Position numbers and translations under genes: made by a program. DNA of 64,000 nt, taken from assembly GCA_902599335.1 (NCBI GenBank), contig CACKFA010000006.1, positions 1 to 64,000 of the forward strand, written 5' to 3'. Positions 36,343 through 45,426 of the stretch are shown one piece after another. The notes under the pieces are model-generated. The model worked only from the letters and a program-made list of their open reading frames with translations. It was not told the origin of the DNA and did no database searches. The stretch's first letter is position 1. The number at the start of each line of letters is the position of its first letter. The stretch comes from an uncultured Pelagibacteraceae bacterium (GTDB lineage: Bacteria > Pseudomonadota > Alphaproteobacteria > Pelagibacterales > Pelagibacteraceae).

Positions 36343-39110
36343 TGAGTTCAGAGAAAAGAAAAATTGCTTATATTGATGGAAAACCGTATGAAATCGGACC
36401 AAATCATTCGTCTATTTTAAAATTTGTAAAAAGCTATGTAGGTGAAAAAAAAGTTCCTACTTTATGTGATGATCCAAATTTAGCACCTTATGGAGCTTGT
36501 AGAGTATGTTCGGTCGAAGTTGCTTTAGAAAAAGATGGTCCTACAAGAGTAGTTGCTTCTTGCCATACTCCAGTTGCTGAAAATCAACATATTTTCACGT
36601 CTAATGAAAGTTTAAAAAGTCTAAGAAAAAATATTGTTGAATTAGTATTAACAGACCATCCAATGGAATGTGATAGCTGTGAGGTAAATAATAATTGTGA
36701 ACTTCAAACTGTTGCTAATGATCTAGGAATTAATGACCATAGATATAATAGTCCAAAACAACATAAAGGTATTCCTAGAGATACATCTCATGATTACATG
36801 AGAATGAATTTAGACAATTGTATCAATTGTGGAAGATGTGTCAGAGCTTGTGATGAAATCCAAGGTTCATTTGTACTTACAATGAGTGGAAGAGGATTTG
36901 AGTCAAGAATAACAACTGATAACGACATGATGTTTGGAGATAGTTCATGCGTTTCTTGTGGTGCATGCGCTCACACTTGTCCAACAGATGCAATTTCAGA
37001 TGTTTTTCAATCAAAATCTGCTGCAGTAGATAAAAAAGTTAGAACAACTTGTTCATACTGCGGTGTTGGTTGTAATTTAGAGGCTTCGATTAAAGATGAT
37101 AAGGTTGTGGCTATTGATACACCTAAACAAACAGAAGTTAATGCTGGACATACGTGTATTAAAGGAAGATATGCATTTAGTTTTTATGATCATCCAGACA
37201 GATTAAAAACACCTTTAATTAAAAGAAATGGAAAATTTGAAGAAGCTTCTTGGGATGAAGCTTATGATTTTATAAAAAAGGAAATGAACAGAATTACAAA
37301 AGATAATGGTCCAGATGCTTTTGCTGGAATTTCTTCTGCAAGATGTACGAATGAAGAAAATTATGTTTTCCAAAAGATGATTAGAGCTGCAGTTGGAACA
37401 AATAGTGTAGACTGTTGTGCAAGAATTTGTCATTCACCAACAGCTTGGGGAATGCAACAAACTTTTGGGACTGGAGCAGCAACTAACTCTACGGAAGATA
37501 TTTATCATGCAGATTTATTTTTGGTAATTGGAGCTAATCCAACAAATGCTCATCCTGTTACAGGCGCAAAAATAAAACAGCAAGTCATGAAAGGTAAAAA
37601 ATTAATTGTACTTGATCCAGTTACAACTGAACTAGCGAAACTTGCTGATTATCATATTAAACTAAGACCTGGAACTAACGTTGCAGTTCTAAATATGATG
37701 TTGCACTTTATTATTAAATCAAAACTTTATAATGCAGATTTTGTTAGAGATAGAACTGAAGGTTTTGATAATTTCTTAAAAGAAATTGAAAGACAAGATG
37801 TTGATCATTTAGCAAAAGTAGCTGGAGTAGATAAACAACTAGTTAAAGAAGCAGCAATTGCATATGCAACTGCTAAAAATTCAATGGAGTTTCATGGTCT
37901 TGGAGTTACTGAACACGAACAAGGATCTAAAACTGTAATGTTAATTGCAGATCTAGCAATGATTACAGGAAACATTGGACGAAAAGGTGTTGGAGTTAAT
38001 CCTTTGAGAGGCCAAAATAATGTTCAAGGTGCAGCAGACATGGGATGTCAACCACACCAGGGTGCTGGATATTTTCCTGTAGCTGATGAAAAACATCAAG
38101 AATTTTATACTGAAAAATATGGAGTAACACATCCGACTAAACCAGGATTAAAAATTCCTCAAATGTTTGAAGCTGCAATAAACAAGGAATTAAAAGGTTT
38201 ATGGATCATAGGAGAAGATATTGTTCAAACAGATCCTAATAGCGCACATGTTATTGAAGCTATGAACTCTTTAGAACTTTTAGTTGTACAGGAAATATTT
38301 ATGAGTGAAACAGCAAAATTAGCAACTGTTGTATTGCCTGGTACAACTTTCTTAGAAAAAGATGGAACTTTTACAAACACTGAGAGAAGAATTCAAAGAG
38401 TGAACAGAGCTGTACCTCCTCTTCCAGGAACTAAACCTGATGGATTAATTGTAACTGAGATGATGCAGAAATTAGGTTTTGACCAGCCAACTTATGATGC
38501 AGATCAAGTTCTAGCAGAAATTGCTGATATTGTTCCCTTCTTTAAGGGAGTTACTAGAGAGAGACTTGGAAAATTTGGATTACAATGGCCAGTTCAAGAA
38601 GATGGAACTGATACGAAAATTTTACATACAGAAACATTTAAATTAGGTAAAGGCAGACTTAAAAACTTTGATTGGAAAGAATCATCAGAAATTGAAGCTA
38701 ATCAAAAAGACTATCCTTTGATTTTGACAACTAGTAGAGTTTTACAACATTACAACGCCGCAACAATGACTAGAAGAACAAAAAATATAAATATTGTAGA
38801 TGAAGATGTTTTATTAATTCATCCTAAAGATGCTGAGTATAGAGATCTAAACACTGGTGATATTGGAAGACTTTATTCAGGTAGAGGAGAGGTTGCTCTT
38901 AAAGTTGAAGTTACAGATAAGGTTAAAGAAGGAATTGTTTTTACTACATTCCATTTCCCAGAACATATGGTTAATATGGTTACAGGTCATGGTAAAGATG
39001 AAGAAACAATGTGTGCAGAATACAAAGTATCTTCTGTTGAAGTACAAAAAATTTCTAATCAATTTAAAACAGAAGTTAAACCAAAAGAAAATCAAGCCGA
39101 AGTTAGTTAA
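36342..39110 (+). CDS. fdsA: NAD-dependent formate dehydrogenase, molybdenum catalytic (alpha) subunit
   Basis: 922 aa. In order: 2Fe-2S ferredoxin domain (CDDPNLAPYGACRVC), His-Cys3 cluster (HPMECDSCEVNNNCELQ), two 4Fe-4S motifs (CINCGRCVRAC, CVSCGACAHTC), the cluster of the Mo domain (CSYCGVGC) and the bis-MGD domain with C363 in ARICHSPTAWG as the Mo ligand, not selenocysteine. The layout matches cytosolic FdsA of alphaproteobacteria. It oxidises formate to CO2 with NAD+, giving NADH from C1 units. Confidence 0.93.
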   Translation: MSSEKRKIAYIDGKPYEIGPNHSSILKFVKSYVGEKKVPTLCDDPNLAPYGACRVCSVEVALEKDGPTRVVASCHTPVAENQHIFTSNESLKSLRKNIVELVLTDHPMECDSCEVNNNCELQTVANDLGINDHRYNSPKQHKGIPRDTSHDYMRMNLDNCINCGRCVRACDEIQGSFVLTMSGRGFESRITTDNDMMFGDSSCVSCGACAHTCPTDAISDVFQSKSAAVDKKVRTTCSYCGVGCNLEASIKDDKVVAIDTPKQTEVNAGHTCIKGRYAFSFYDHPDRLKTPLIKRNGKFEEASWDEAYDFIKKEMNRITKDNGPDAFAGISSARCTNEENYVFQKMIRAAVGTNSVDCCARICHSPTAWGMQQTFGTGAATNSTEDIYHADLFLVIGANPTNAHPVTGAKIKQQVMKGKKLIVLDPVTTELAKLADYHIKLRPGTNVAVLNMMLHFIIKSKLYNADFVRDRTEGFDNFLKEIERQDVDHLAKVAGVDKQLVKEAAIAYATAKNSMEFHGLGVTEHEQGSKTVMLIADLAMITGNIGRKGVGVNPLRGQNNVQGAADMGCQPHQGAGYFPVADEKHQEFYTEKYGVTHPTKPGLKIPQMFEAAINKELKGLWIIGEDIVQTDPNSAHVIEAMNSLELLVVQEIFMSETAKLATVVLPGTTFLEKDGTFTNTERRIQRVNRAVPPLPGTKPDGLIVTEMMQKLGFDQPTYDADQVLAEIADIVPFFKGVTRERLGKFGLQWPVQEDGTDTKILHTETFKLGKGRLKNFDWKESSEIEANQKDYPLILTTSRVLQHYNAATMTRRTKNINIVDEDVLLIHPKDAEYRDLNTGDIGRLYSGRGEVALKVEVTDKVKEGIVFTTFHFPEHMVNMVTGHGKDEETMCAEYKVSSVEVQKISNQFKTEVKPKENQAEVS

Positions 39111-39115
39111 TTAAA

Positions 39116-40561
39116 ATGACCATTGGTTGGCATTTTGATAATACGTATTCAAAGTTATCAAATACTTTTAAAGAAAATATTAAACCAACTCCTGTTCATG
39201 ATCCTGAATTAGTAATTTTAAATGAGGAACTAGCGTCTACTTTAAATTTAGATTTTTCAAAAACTGACAAAAAAAAATTAGCAGAAATATTTTCTGGAAA
39301 CTCTATACCGGAAGAAACTAATACCATTGCACAAGCATATGCGGGTCATCAATTCGGACACTTTACAATGTTAGGAGATGGTAGAGCAGTTTTATTGGGT
39401 GAGCATTTAGTTAATAATGACAATCGTTTTGATATTCAGTTTAAAGGTTCAGGAAGAACTTCTTTTTCTAGAGGGGGTGATGGAAGAGCAGCACTTGGAC
39501 CTATGCTAAGAGAATATATTATCAGTGAAGCGATACATTCATTAAATATTCCGACTACGAGAAGCCTTGCTGTAGTAAAAACAGGAGAAAAAGTTGTAAG
39601 AGAAAATCTTTTACAGGGTGCTATATTAACAAGAGTTGCATCAAGTCATCTTCGAGTCGGAACATTTCAATATATTGCTGCAACTCAAAACATTGAAAAT
39701 TTAAATACTTTAGTCGACTACACTATAAACAGACATTATCCAGAAATTAAAACATCAAATTCAAAAGCATTAGACTTGTTAAATCTTGTTATGGAAAAAC
39801 AATGTCAGCTTGTAATCAATTGGATGCGAGTTGGATTTATTCATGGGGTTATGAATACTGATAATATGGCAATTTCAGGTGAAACTATTGATTACGGTCC
39901 TTGTGCATTTATGGACCATTATGATCCAAAAACTGTCTTTAGCTCAATCGATAAGTTTGGAAGATATGCCTTTTCTAATCAACCGCCAATTACAAAGTGG
40001 AATTTAGCGAGATTTGCTGAATGTTTGATCCCTCTAATTGATAAAGATGAAGATACTGCAATAAAATTAGCTACAGATTTAATAGATAATTTCCAAAATA
40101 TTTATGAAGATAAGTGGTTAAATATGATCAGAGATAAGCTTGGTCTATTTGGTGAGGAAAAAAATGATAAAAAATTAATTAATGATTTGTTTAATTGGAT
40201 GGAAAAAAATAAAGCAGATTACACAAATACTTTTTGTCATTTAATGGGTATTAATTCTGATGAAATTTACAAAAATGTTGGATTTATCAATTGGAAAAAT
40301 GAATGGAAAAAAAGATCTGAGTTAAATAATTCAACTAAGGAAAAACAAATCAAACTTATGAAAAAAAATAATCCAACTGTTATTCCTAGAAATCATAAAG
40401 TAGAGGAAGCCTTAGCTGAAGCAGACAAAGGAAGTTTAGATAAAATGAAAAAGTTTTTAGCTATTTTAAAAAATCCTTACGACAATCAAAATAATATTCA
40501 GGAATATCAAACGCCTGCTCCATCAAACAATGAAAAATATCAAACTTTTTGTGGAACTTAA
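39116..40561 (+). CDS. selO: Protein adenylyltransferase SelO (YdiU/UPF0061)
   Basis: Pseudokinase-fold enzyme that AMPylates proteins, linked to redox stress. 481 aa with the family blocks QAYAGHQFGHF, GRAVLLGE, FKGSGRTSFSRGGDGRAALG and HGVMNTDNMAISGETIDYGP. The end reads YQTFCGT, so one Cys remains near the C-terminus where animal SelO has CxxU. It begins five bases after fdsA, but whether it acts on formate dehydrogenase is unknown. Confidence 0.92.
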   Translation: MTIGWHFDNTYSKLSNTFKENIKPTPVHDPELVILNEELASTLNLDFSKTDKKKLAEIFSGNSIPEETNTIAQAYAGHQFGHFTMLGDGRAVLLGEHLVNNDNRFDIQFKGSGRTSFSRGGDGRAALGPMLREYIISEAIHSLNIPTTRSLAVVKTGEKVVRENLLQGAILTRVASSHLRVGTFQYIAATQNIENLNTLVDYTINRHYPEIKTSNSKALDLLNLVMEKQCQLVINWMRVGFIHGVMNTDNMAISGETIDYGPCAFMDHYDPKTVFSSIDKFGRYAFSNQPPITKWNLARFAECLIPLIDKDEDTAIKLATDLIDNFQNIYEDKWLNMIRDKLGLFGEEKNDKKLINDLFNWMEKNKADYTNTFCHLMGINSDEIYKNVGFINWKNEWKKRSELNNSTKEKQIKLMKKNNPTVIPRNHKVEEALAEADKGSLDKMKKFLAILKNPYDNQNNIQEYQTPAPSNNEKYQTFCGT

Positions 40562-40562
40562 T

Positions 40563-41666
40563 TTATAGAACGTAGGGCTCTGGCCTAGCTGATTTACCCA
40601 AAACTCTTTCAACTGCAAAATCACTTATATCAATTGTTTGGTATGATCCTGTTGTGATTAATTCAGTTAAGGCCCTACCGATACCTGGTGCCTGCATTAA
40701 GCCTCGTCCGGTAAACCCAGATGCCATGTATACATTCTCATATTTTGGATGTTTACCAACTACTGCATTATTATCCAATCTATTACAATCATAGTAACCT
40801 GCCCATCCACCAGTTAACTTTAATTCCTCAAAAGCAGGTATTCGTTTAGCTAGAGCTGGCCAAACTAATTCCTCAAAATCATTCCAAGCTGGTTCTAAAT
40901 CATCAGCGTCAAATACAGATATAGGTGAGCCTGCTAAATATTCTCCCCCTTCTGGTCTCCAGTAAACACCTGTTGTTAAGTCTCCACTTAGAGGCATCTC
41001 TTTTATATATGTTGGGCATTTAACTCTGAAAACTGTATGCTTTTGTGGAACAACTGGAATATCCTCTAATAATTCTTTTGTCCAACAACCAGCAGCTGAA
41101 ACAATTGTTTTAGCATTAATTTCGGAAATGTTTTTTACCTCACCTTTAATAAATTCAGCTCCAAGCTCTATAGCTTTGCTCTTTAAAGCGCTATGAAACA
41201 TAAATGGATCAATCCATCCTTCACTTTGGTTATCTGTATAAGTTGCTGTTTCAATTCCCTCACTATTAACATAAGGAAAAACTTTTGATAATTCTGAGCC
41301 TTTAATATTTTTTGTTCCTGCATCACAATCTTTATGATTTTCTAATGCTCTATATTGCTCTTCAGCATGCTCAGGGCCAAACATTAAAAGATATCCATTG
41401 GTTACCATACTAGCTGTAGGATTAGGATTTTTTTCTGTTTTTAATAATTCTGGTATTTGAAAAATAAATTCTCTAGCAAATTTTCCTAATAAAATATTTT
41501 CTTTTTGGAAAAATTGTCTTCGAAATCCACCTAGGGATAATGGAAATGAAGCTGTTTTATAAGTAGGATCTCTTTCAATGACTTTTACTTTTCTACCTTC
41601 TTTGGATAAAAAATAAGCAGTTGCCGCCCCTATTATTCCACCACCAATTACTACAACATCATCCAT
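40563..41666 (-). CDS. FAD-dependent oxidoreductase, DAO (D-amino acid/sarcosine oxidase) family
   Basis: 367 aa. FAD-binding start VVVIGGGIIGAATAYFLS with an Asp/Glu-ended ribose site (KVIERD), SAAGCWTKELL and the C-terminal YMASGFTGRGLMQAPGIGR block. Family members oxidise secondary or tertiary amino groups such as sarcosine, dimethylglycine or D-amino acids. Given creatinase in the window, sarcosine is an attractive substrate, but the gene is 10 kb away and unlinked in transcription. Confidence 0.85.
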   Translation of the reverse strand: MDDVVVIGGGIIGAATAYFLSKEGRKVKVIERDPTYKTASFPLSLGGFRRQFFQKENILLGKFAREFIFQIPELLKTEKNPNPTASMVTNGYLLMFGPEHAEEQYRALENHKDCDAGTKNIKGSELSKVFPYVNSEGIETATYTDNQSEGWIDPFMFHSALKSKAIELGAEFIKGEVKNISEINAKTIVSAAGCWTKELLEDIPVVPQKHTVFRVKCPTYIKEMPLSGDLTTGVYWRPEGGEYLAGSPISVFDADDLEPAWNDFEELVWPALAKRIPAFEELKLTGGWAGYYDCNRLDNNAVVGKHPKYENVYMASGFTGRGLMQAPGIGRALTELITTGSYQTIDISDFAVERVLGKSARPEPYVL

Positions 41667-41668
41667 AT

Positions 41669-42151
41669 CTAATTTAACATAATTAAGCTTGTATTCAGAA
41701 TTAGTGCAAAGCTACACCAAAGTAAATATGGAATCATTAAGTAGGCGCTCAACATCTTGACGCGTTTAAATCTTAAAATTAGGTTAATTATCAATGCTAT
41801 TAGAATGATTAATACTATTACAGCCAAGACCATATTATGAAAAACAAAAAAAACTACACTCCAAGTTGTATTGAAAATTAAATGAATAAAGTAAATATAA
41901 ACAGTATTCATTTCTCTACTTTTAGTATGCCAATAAAGCCATATAGAGAAAGTCATCATTAAATAAAGAGATGTCCAGACAGGACCAAATATCCAATCTG
42001 GAGGATTAAAAGTTGGTTTATTTAATAGTGAGTACCAAGGTTCTTTAAATGTAATTGTAGACAAACCTCCAATGAATGAGGCAGAGAATGTAATAGCAAG
42101 AAACAACAAAAATGTTAAAAATTTGTTTTTAAGCATATTAAATATATACAT
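41669..42151 (-). CDS. TspO/MBR family protein
   Basis: 160 aa with five membrane helices and the TspO signature: FTPPDWIFGPVWT-like (here FNPPDWIFGPVWTSLYL) and a Trp-rich core (IHLIFNTTWSVVFF). TspO proteins bind porphyrins and steroids and in Rhodobacter dampen photosynthesis gene expression under oxygen. The family also occurs with photolyases and stress genes. It lies two bases after the DAO gene start and is divergent from the SDR gene by eight bases. Confidence 0.92.
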   Translation of the reverse strand: MYIFNMLKNKFLTFLLFLAITFSASFIGGLSTITFKEPWYSLLNKPTFNPPDWIFGPVWTSLYLMMTFSIWLYWHTKSREMNTVYIYFIHLIFNTTWSVVFFVFHNMVLAVIVLIILIALIINLILRFKRVKMLSAYLMIPYLLWCSFALILNTSLIMLN

Positions 42152-42159
42152 AACAAAAA

Positions 42160-42918
42160 ATGAGTAAAAAAACTATTTGGATTACTGGAGGAAGTACTGG
42201 CATTGGTAAAGCTTTAGCGATTAAGTTTGCAAGTAAGGGATGGAACGTTGCTATATCTGCAAGACGATCTGAATTATTGAATGAGCTTTCAAATTCTTAT
42301 GAAAATATTTCAGGTTTTCCTTTAGATGTGACTAACAAAGAAAAGTGTAAAGAAGTATTTAATGAAATTAAAAACAAATTTGAAAATATAGATATTTGTT
42401 TTTTTTCAACAGGAACATGGGATCCAAAAAAAGAGAAAGAAATAGATGTCGAGCAAATGGAAGATGTATTCAAGGTAAATTTTTTTGGAACAGTTAATTG
42501 TATTAAAGCTGTTGAACAGTACTTTAGAGATAAAAAAAAAGGAATAATAACTATTGTGTCATCAATTGCGGGATATAGAGGATTACCTAATTCAACTGGA
42601 TATGGACCATCAAAGTCGGCATTAAATAACTTGGCTGAAAGTTTGTACTTTGATTTTAAAAGACACAATGTACGTGTTTGTTTAGTGTCTCCTGGTTTTA
42701 TTAAAACTCCAATGACAGATAAAAATGATTTTAAAATGCCTTTTTTAAAAACACCTGAGTATGCAGCAGATCAAATTTTTGAAGGTTTAGTAAACAAAAA
42801 TACATTTGAAATACATTTTCCAAAATCACTTACAATAACATTAAAGCTGCTTAGTTTTTTACCAAGTAAAATTTATTTTGGATTAGTTGGAAAACTCACA
42901 AAATATCAAAAAAAATAG
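42160..42918 (+). CDS. Short-chain dehydrogenase/reductase
   Basis: 252 aa. Cofactor motif TGGSTGIGKALA (residues 10-21), catalytic Ser in TIVSSIAGYRG, YGPSK (YxxxK) and VSPGFIKTPMTD. A hydrophobic C-terminus (TLKLLSFLPSKIYFGLVG) may touch the membrane. Substrate unknown. It converges with the DUF3833 gene and sits beside a lipid-modification set; in Rhodobacter a similar SDR is part of a stress-induced group with Cfa-like and DUF1365 genes (from memory). Confidence 0.87.
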   Translation: MSKKTIWITGGSTGIGKALAIKFASKGWNVAISARRSELLNELSNSYENISGFPLDVTNKEKCKEVFNEIKNKFENIDICFFSTGTWDPKKEKEIDVEQMEDVFKVNFFGTVNCIKAVEQYFRDKKKGIITIVSSIAGYRGLPNSTGYGPSKSALNNLAESLYFDFKRHNVRVCLVSPGFIKTPMTDKNDFKMPFLKTPEYAADQIFEGLVNKNTFEIHFPKSLTITLKLLSFLPSKIYFGLVGKLTKYQKK

Positions 42919-43467
42919 TTAATCTTTTACAAATACAACTGTTAATTCTGCTACTTTAAAACCAAATTTTGTCATAGTTGCTCTATTTATTGCAACTCTA
43001 TCATCTTGTTTAAAAATCCAATCATCAAAAGTGATTTTTATCTCTTTACCTTTGACTGGAACTAATAAAACATATTCAAATTTAAATGCAGGTCCATAAG
43101 AATAACCTTTCGCTTTACCTACAACATCACCTGCTGTTCCCTCATAATTGTGCTCATCAATTTTATTTATTTTCCATTCTCGGTCTTGAACCTCACCATC
43201 ATCCCAATTAAATTTTTCTTTAAGAATTAGCTGCTTTCCATCCCATGTTCCATTTAAGTCTGCAGAAAATTGTCTTGTAACTTTTCCTGATCTATTTTGT
43301 AGAACACCCCAAGCCTTAACATTTCCAGATAAATATTCCTCAATGATTAATCTTGGTTCTTTATTTTTAAAATCTTCTGGTTTCATAGCGCTATTATTCG
43401 AGCAACTTGTAGTTAAGAATAATAAAATTATCAACGAAATTGGCTTAATAATTTTTATATGTCGCAT
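42919..43467 (-). CDS. DUF3833 family lipoprotein-like protein
   Basis: About 182 aa with an N-terminal lipoprotein signal (IILLFLTTSCSNN, Cys as candidate lipidation site). The core resembles DUF3833: EEYLSGNVKAWGVLQNRSG, LNGTWDGKQLILKE and FNWDDGE. The ORF track starts at ATG 43479, but the ATG at 43467 has GGAGA five bases upstream and gives the better signal peptide, so it is chosen. It ends the flavin oxidase-DUF1365-Cfa operon and is probably an envelope partner. Confidence 0.8.
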   Translation of the reverse strand: MRHIKIIKPISLIILLFLTTSCSNNSAMKPEDFKNKEPRLIIEEYLSGNVKAWGVLQNRSGKVTRQFSADLNGTWDGKQLILKEKFNWDDGEVQDREWKINKIDEHNYEGTAGDVVGKAKGYSYGPAFKFEYVLLVPVKGKEIKITFDDWIFKQDDRVAINRATMTKFGFKVAELTVVFVKD

Positions 43468-43483
43468 AAATATCTCCATTATT

Positions 43484-44662
43484 TTATTTATTTTGCATTG
43501 AAAACTGAATTAGATCTATATTTTTTGACTTAAATCCAGCCTCACAATAAGAAAGGTAAAACTCCCACATTCTTTTAAATGTTGAGTCAAAACCTTGATT
43601 TTTTATTAAATCCCATTTTTTTAAAAACTCATTTCTCCATATAGCCAATGTATTTGCATAATGATCAGCGTAAGAAATATATGAATTAACAGTTAAACCG
43701 TTGTCAGAAACGTATCGATTAATGCTATTTTTATTTGGCAAAAAACCACCTGGAAAAATATATTTTTGAATAAAATCTTGTTTGTTTTTATATCTATCAA
43801 ATAACCTATCATCGATAGTAATTGCTTGAATAGCTGCTTTGCCACCATCAGATAAGTTATTTTTAATAGTTTTAAAATAACCCTCTAAATAATTTTGACC
43901 AACTGCCTCAATCATCTCTATAGAAGCAATTGAATTGTATTTGCCTTTAAGATCTCTGTAATCTTTTATTTCAATATTTACTTTTTCGTTTAAACCACAA
44001 TTAAAAATTCTTTCTTTTGCGTATTCAAATTGTTTTTTTGATATTGTAATACAGTCTAGTTTAACATCGTATTTTTTACCTAGATACTCGGCAAAACCTC
44101 CCCAACCACATCCTATTTCTAAAATTTTGTCACCATTATTTGGTCTTATTAGATCAATTAATTTTTGATATTTGTTATTTTGAGCATCAGATAGATTTTT
44201 TGATTTATCATCAAAAATAGCGCTAGAGTATGTAAGTGTGTCATCTAACCAAAGAGAAAAAAAATCATTACCTAGATCATAATGTCTAGCAATATTTTCT
44301 TTGCTTCTACTTTTTGTATTTTTAATAATTTTATTTTTTACAAAATTAATTATTGGAAAATCAAGAAGGCCTGAGAATTTATGTATTACTTCTATATTTC
44401 TTGCAGTTAATTCGATTAAATTTGATAAGTTATTAGTTTCAAATTCACCTCTCATGTAGCTCTCAGCAAATCCAATACTACCACCTCTAATTAAATTATA
44501 ATTAAAATCTGGTTTTTTGATTGAAATATTTGCATGCAATTTTTCATTTGGATTTCCAAACTTTAAAACTTTTCCGTCATGTGTAGTAAGCTCTAGATAA
44601 CCATAATTTATTTTATTAAGAAATTTAAAAACTAATTTATCTGCAGTGTTATTTAAAAACAT
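43484..44662 (-). CDS. Cyclopropane-fatty-acyl-phospholipid synthase-like methyltransferase
   Basis: 392 aa. SAM motif LEIGCGWGGFAEYL (181-194) and E252 in MIEAVG follow E. coli Cfa, which acts on unsaturated chains of membrane phospholipids. Two bicarbonate ligands differ by my alignment: E. coli C139 (YSCAYW) is S147 here (YSSAIF), and H266 (LLHTIG) is Q279 (IQAITI). That suggests a product other than a cyclopropane, such as a methyl-branched chain. It overlaps the DUF1365 stop by one base. Confidence 0.86.
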   Translation of the reverse strand: MFLNNTADKLVFKFLNKINYGYLELTTHDGKVLKFGNPNEKLHANISIKKPDFNYNLIRGGSIGFAESYMRGEFETNNLSNLIELTARNIEVIHKFSGLLDFPIINFVKNKIIKNTKSRSKENIARHYDLGNDFFSLWLDDTLTYSSAIFDDKSKNLSDAQNNKYQKLIDLIRPNNGDKILEIGCGWGGFAEYLGKKYDVKLDCITISKKQFEYAKERIFNCGLNEKVNIEIKDYRDLKGKYNSIASIEMIEAVGQNYLEGYFKTIKNNLSDGGKAAIQAITIDDRLFDRYKNKQDFIQKYIFPGGFLPNKNSINRYVSDNGLTVNSYISYADHYANTLAIWRNEFLKKWDLIKNQGFDSTFKRMWEFYLSYCEAGFKSKNIDLIQFSMQNK

Positions 44663-45426
44663 TAATTTTCTACTGTTATATTATTTTTAATTTTAAATTT
44701 TTTCTTAATTAATTTAATTCCTTTAAACCACAATTTAAACGCTTCAAAATGTATCGCAGAGATAATTTTAAATGTCATTAAAGGGTGTTGAAGATAAGAA
44801 TTCATTAAGTTTTTACTTGTCAAAGCAGATCTTTCACCATCTTGAGATGCAAAAAGAATTTTTCCTTCTTGATCATATTGATTAATTACAACTGACAACT
44901 TCTGGTCTGGATTTAATATTCTAAAAAAATAATTACAATCCATTTCAATGAATGGTGAAACATGAAATTTTTTTGAGCAATTATTTTGAATTAATTTATT
45001 TTGTCCCTCAACTTTAAAAACATATGTGTGTTGCTCACCAAATGTATTTTTAACCTCATATAATATAGAAATTAAATTATCATTATTATCGTATACAAAA
45101 AAAATACTTAGTGGATTAAAAACATAACCAAATATTCTTGGATAGCATAAAAGTTTAATTTTTATATTATCTGTTGTGATTTCGTTACTAATTAGATTTT
45201 TTTTTACCCACTCAAAAAGAGATGAACCATCACGGTCACCATGATCTTTTTCGTAAAAACTAATAAGATTAAATTTATTTAATGAAAAAAATTTTAATTT
45301 ATTATTAAGCTCATTTAACTCTGATAGATCAATGAAAAGTGAAAATACTTTATATTTAAAAAAATGTTCTTTTGGTTTAAATCTCTTATGGATTACGTTT
45401 CCATTATATATACAAGAACTAATCAT
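44662..45426 (-). CDS. DUF1365 family protein
   Basis: 254 aa. Typical blocks: YNGNVIHKRFKPKEHFFKYK at the start, ERDHGDRDG-like loop (here EKDHGDRDGSSL), YPRIFGYVFNPLSIFF and HVSPFIEMDC. DUF1365 genes almost always lie beside Cfa-like genes and a flavin amine oxidase, as here, and are thought to act in fatty-acid modification; biochemical function is not established as far as I know. It overlaps both neighbours. Confidence 0.88.
   Translation of the reverse strand: MISSCIYNGNVIHKRFKPKEHFFKYKVFSLFIDLSELNELNNKLKFFSLNKFNLISFYEKDHGDRDGSSLFEWVKKNLISNEITTDNIKIKLLCYPRIFGYVFNPLSIFFVYDNNDNLISILYEVKNTFGEQHTYVFKVEGQNKLIQNNCSKKFHVSPFIEMDCNYFFRILNPDQKLSVVINQYDQEGKILFASQDGERSALTSKNLMNSYLQHPLMTFKIISAIHFEAFKLWFKGIKLIKKKFKIKNNITVEN

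Noticed and set aside
42297-42668. 123-aa minus-strand ORF inside the SDR gene
   Set aside because: Fully antisense to a short-chain dehydrogenase with all motifs; no independent evidence.
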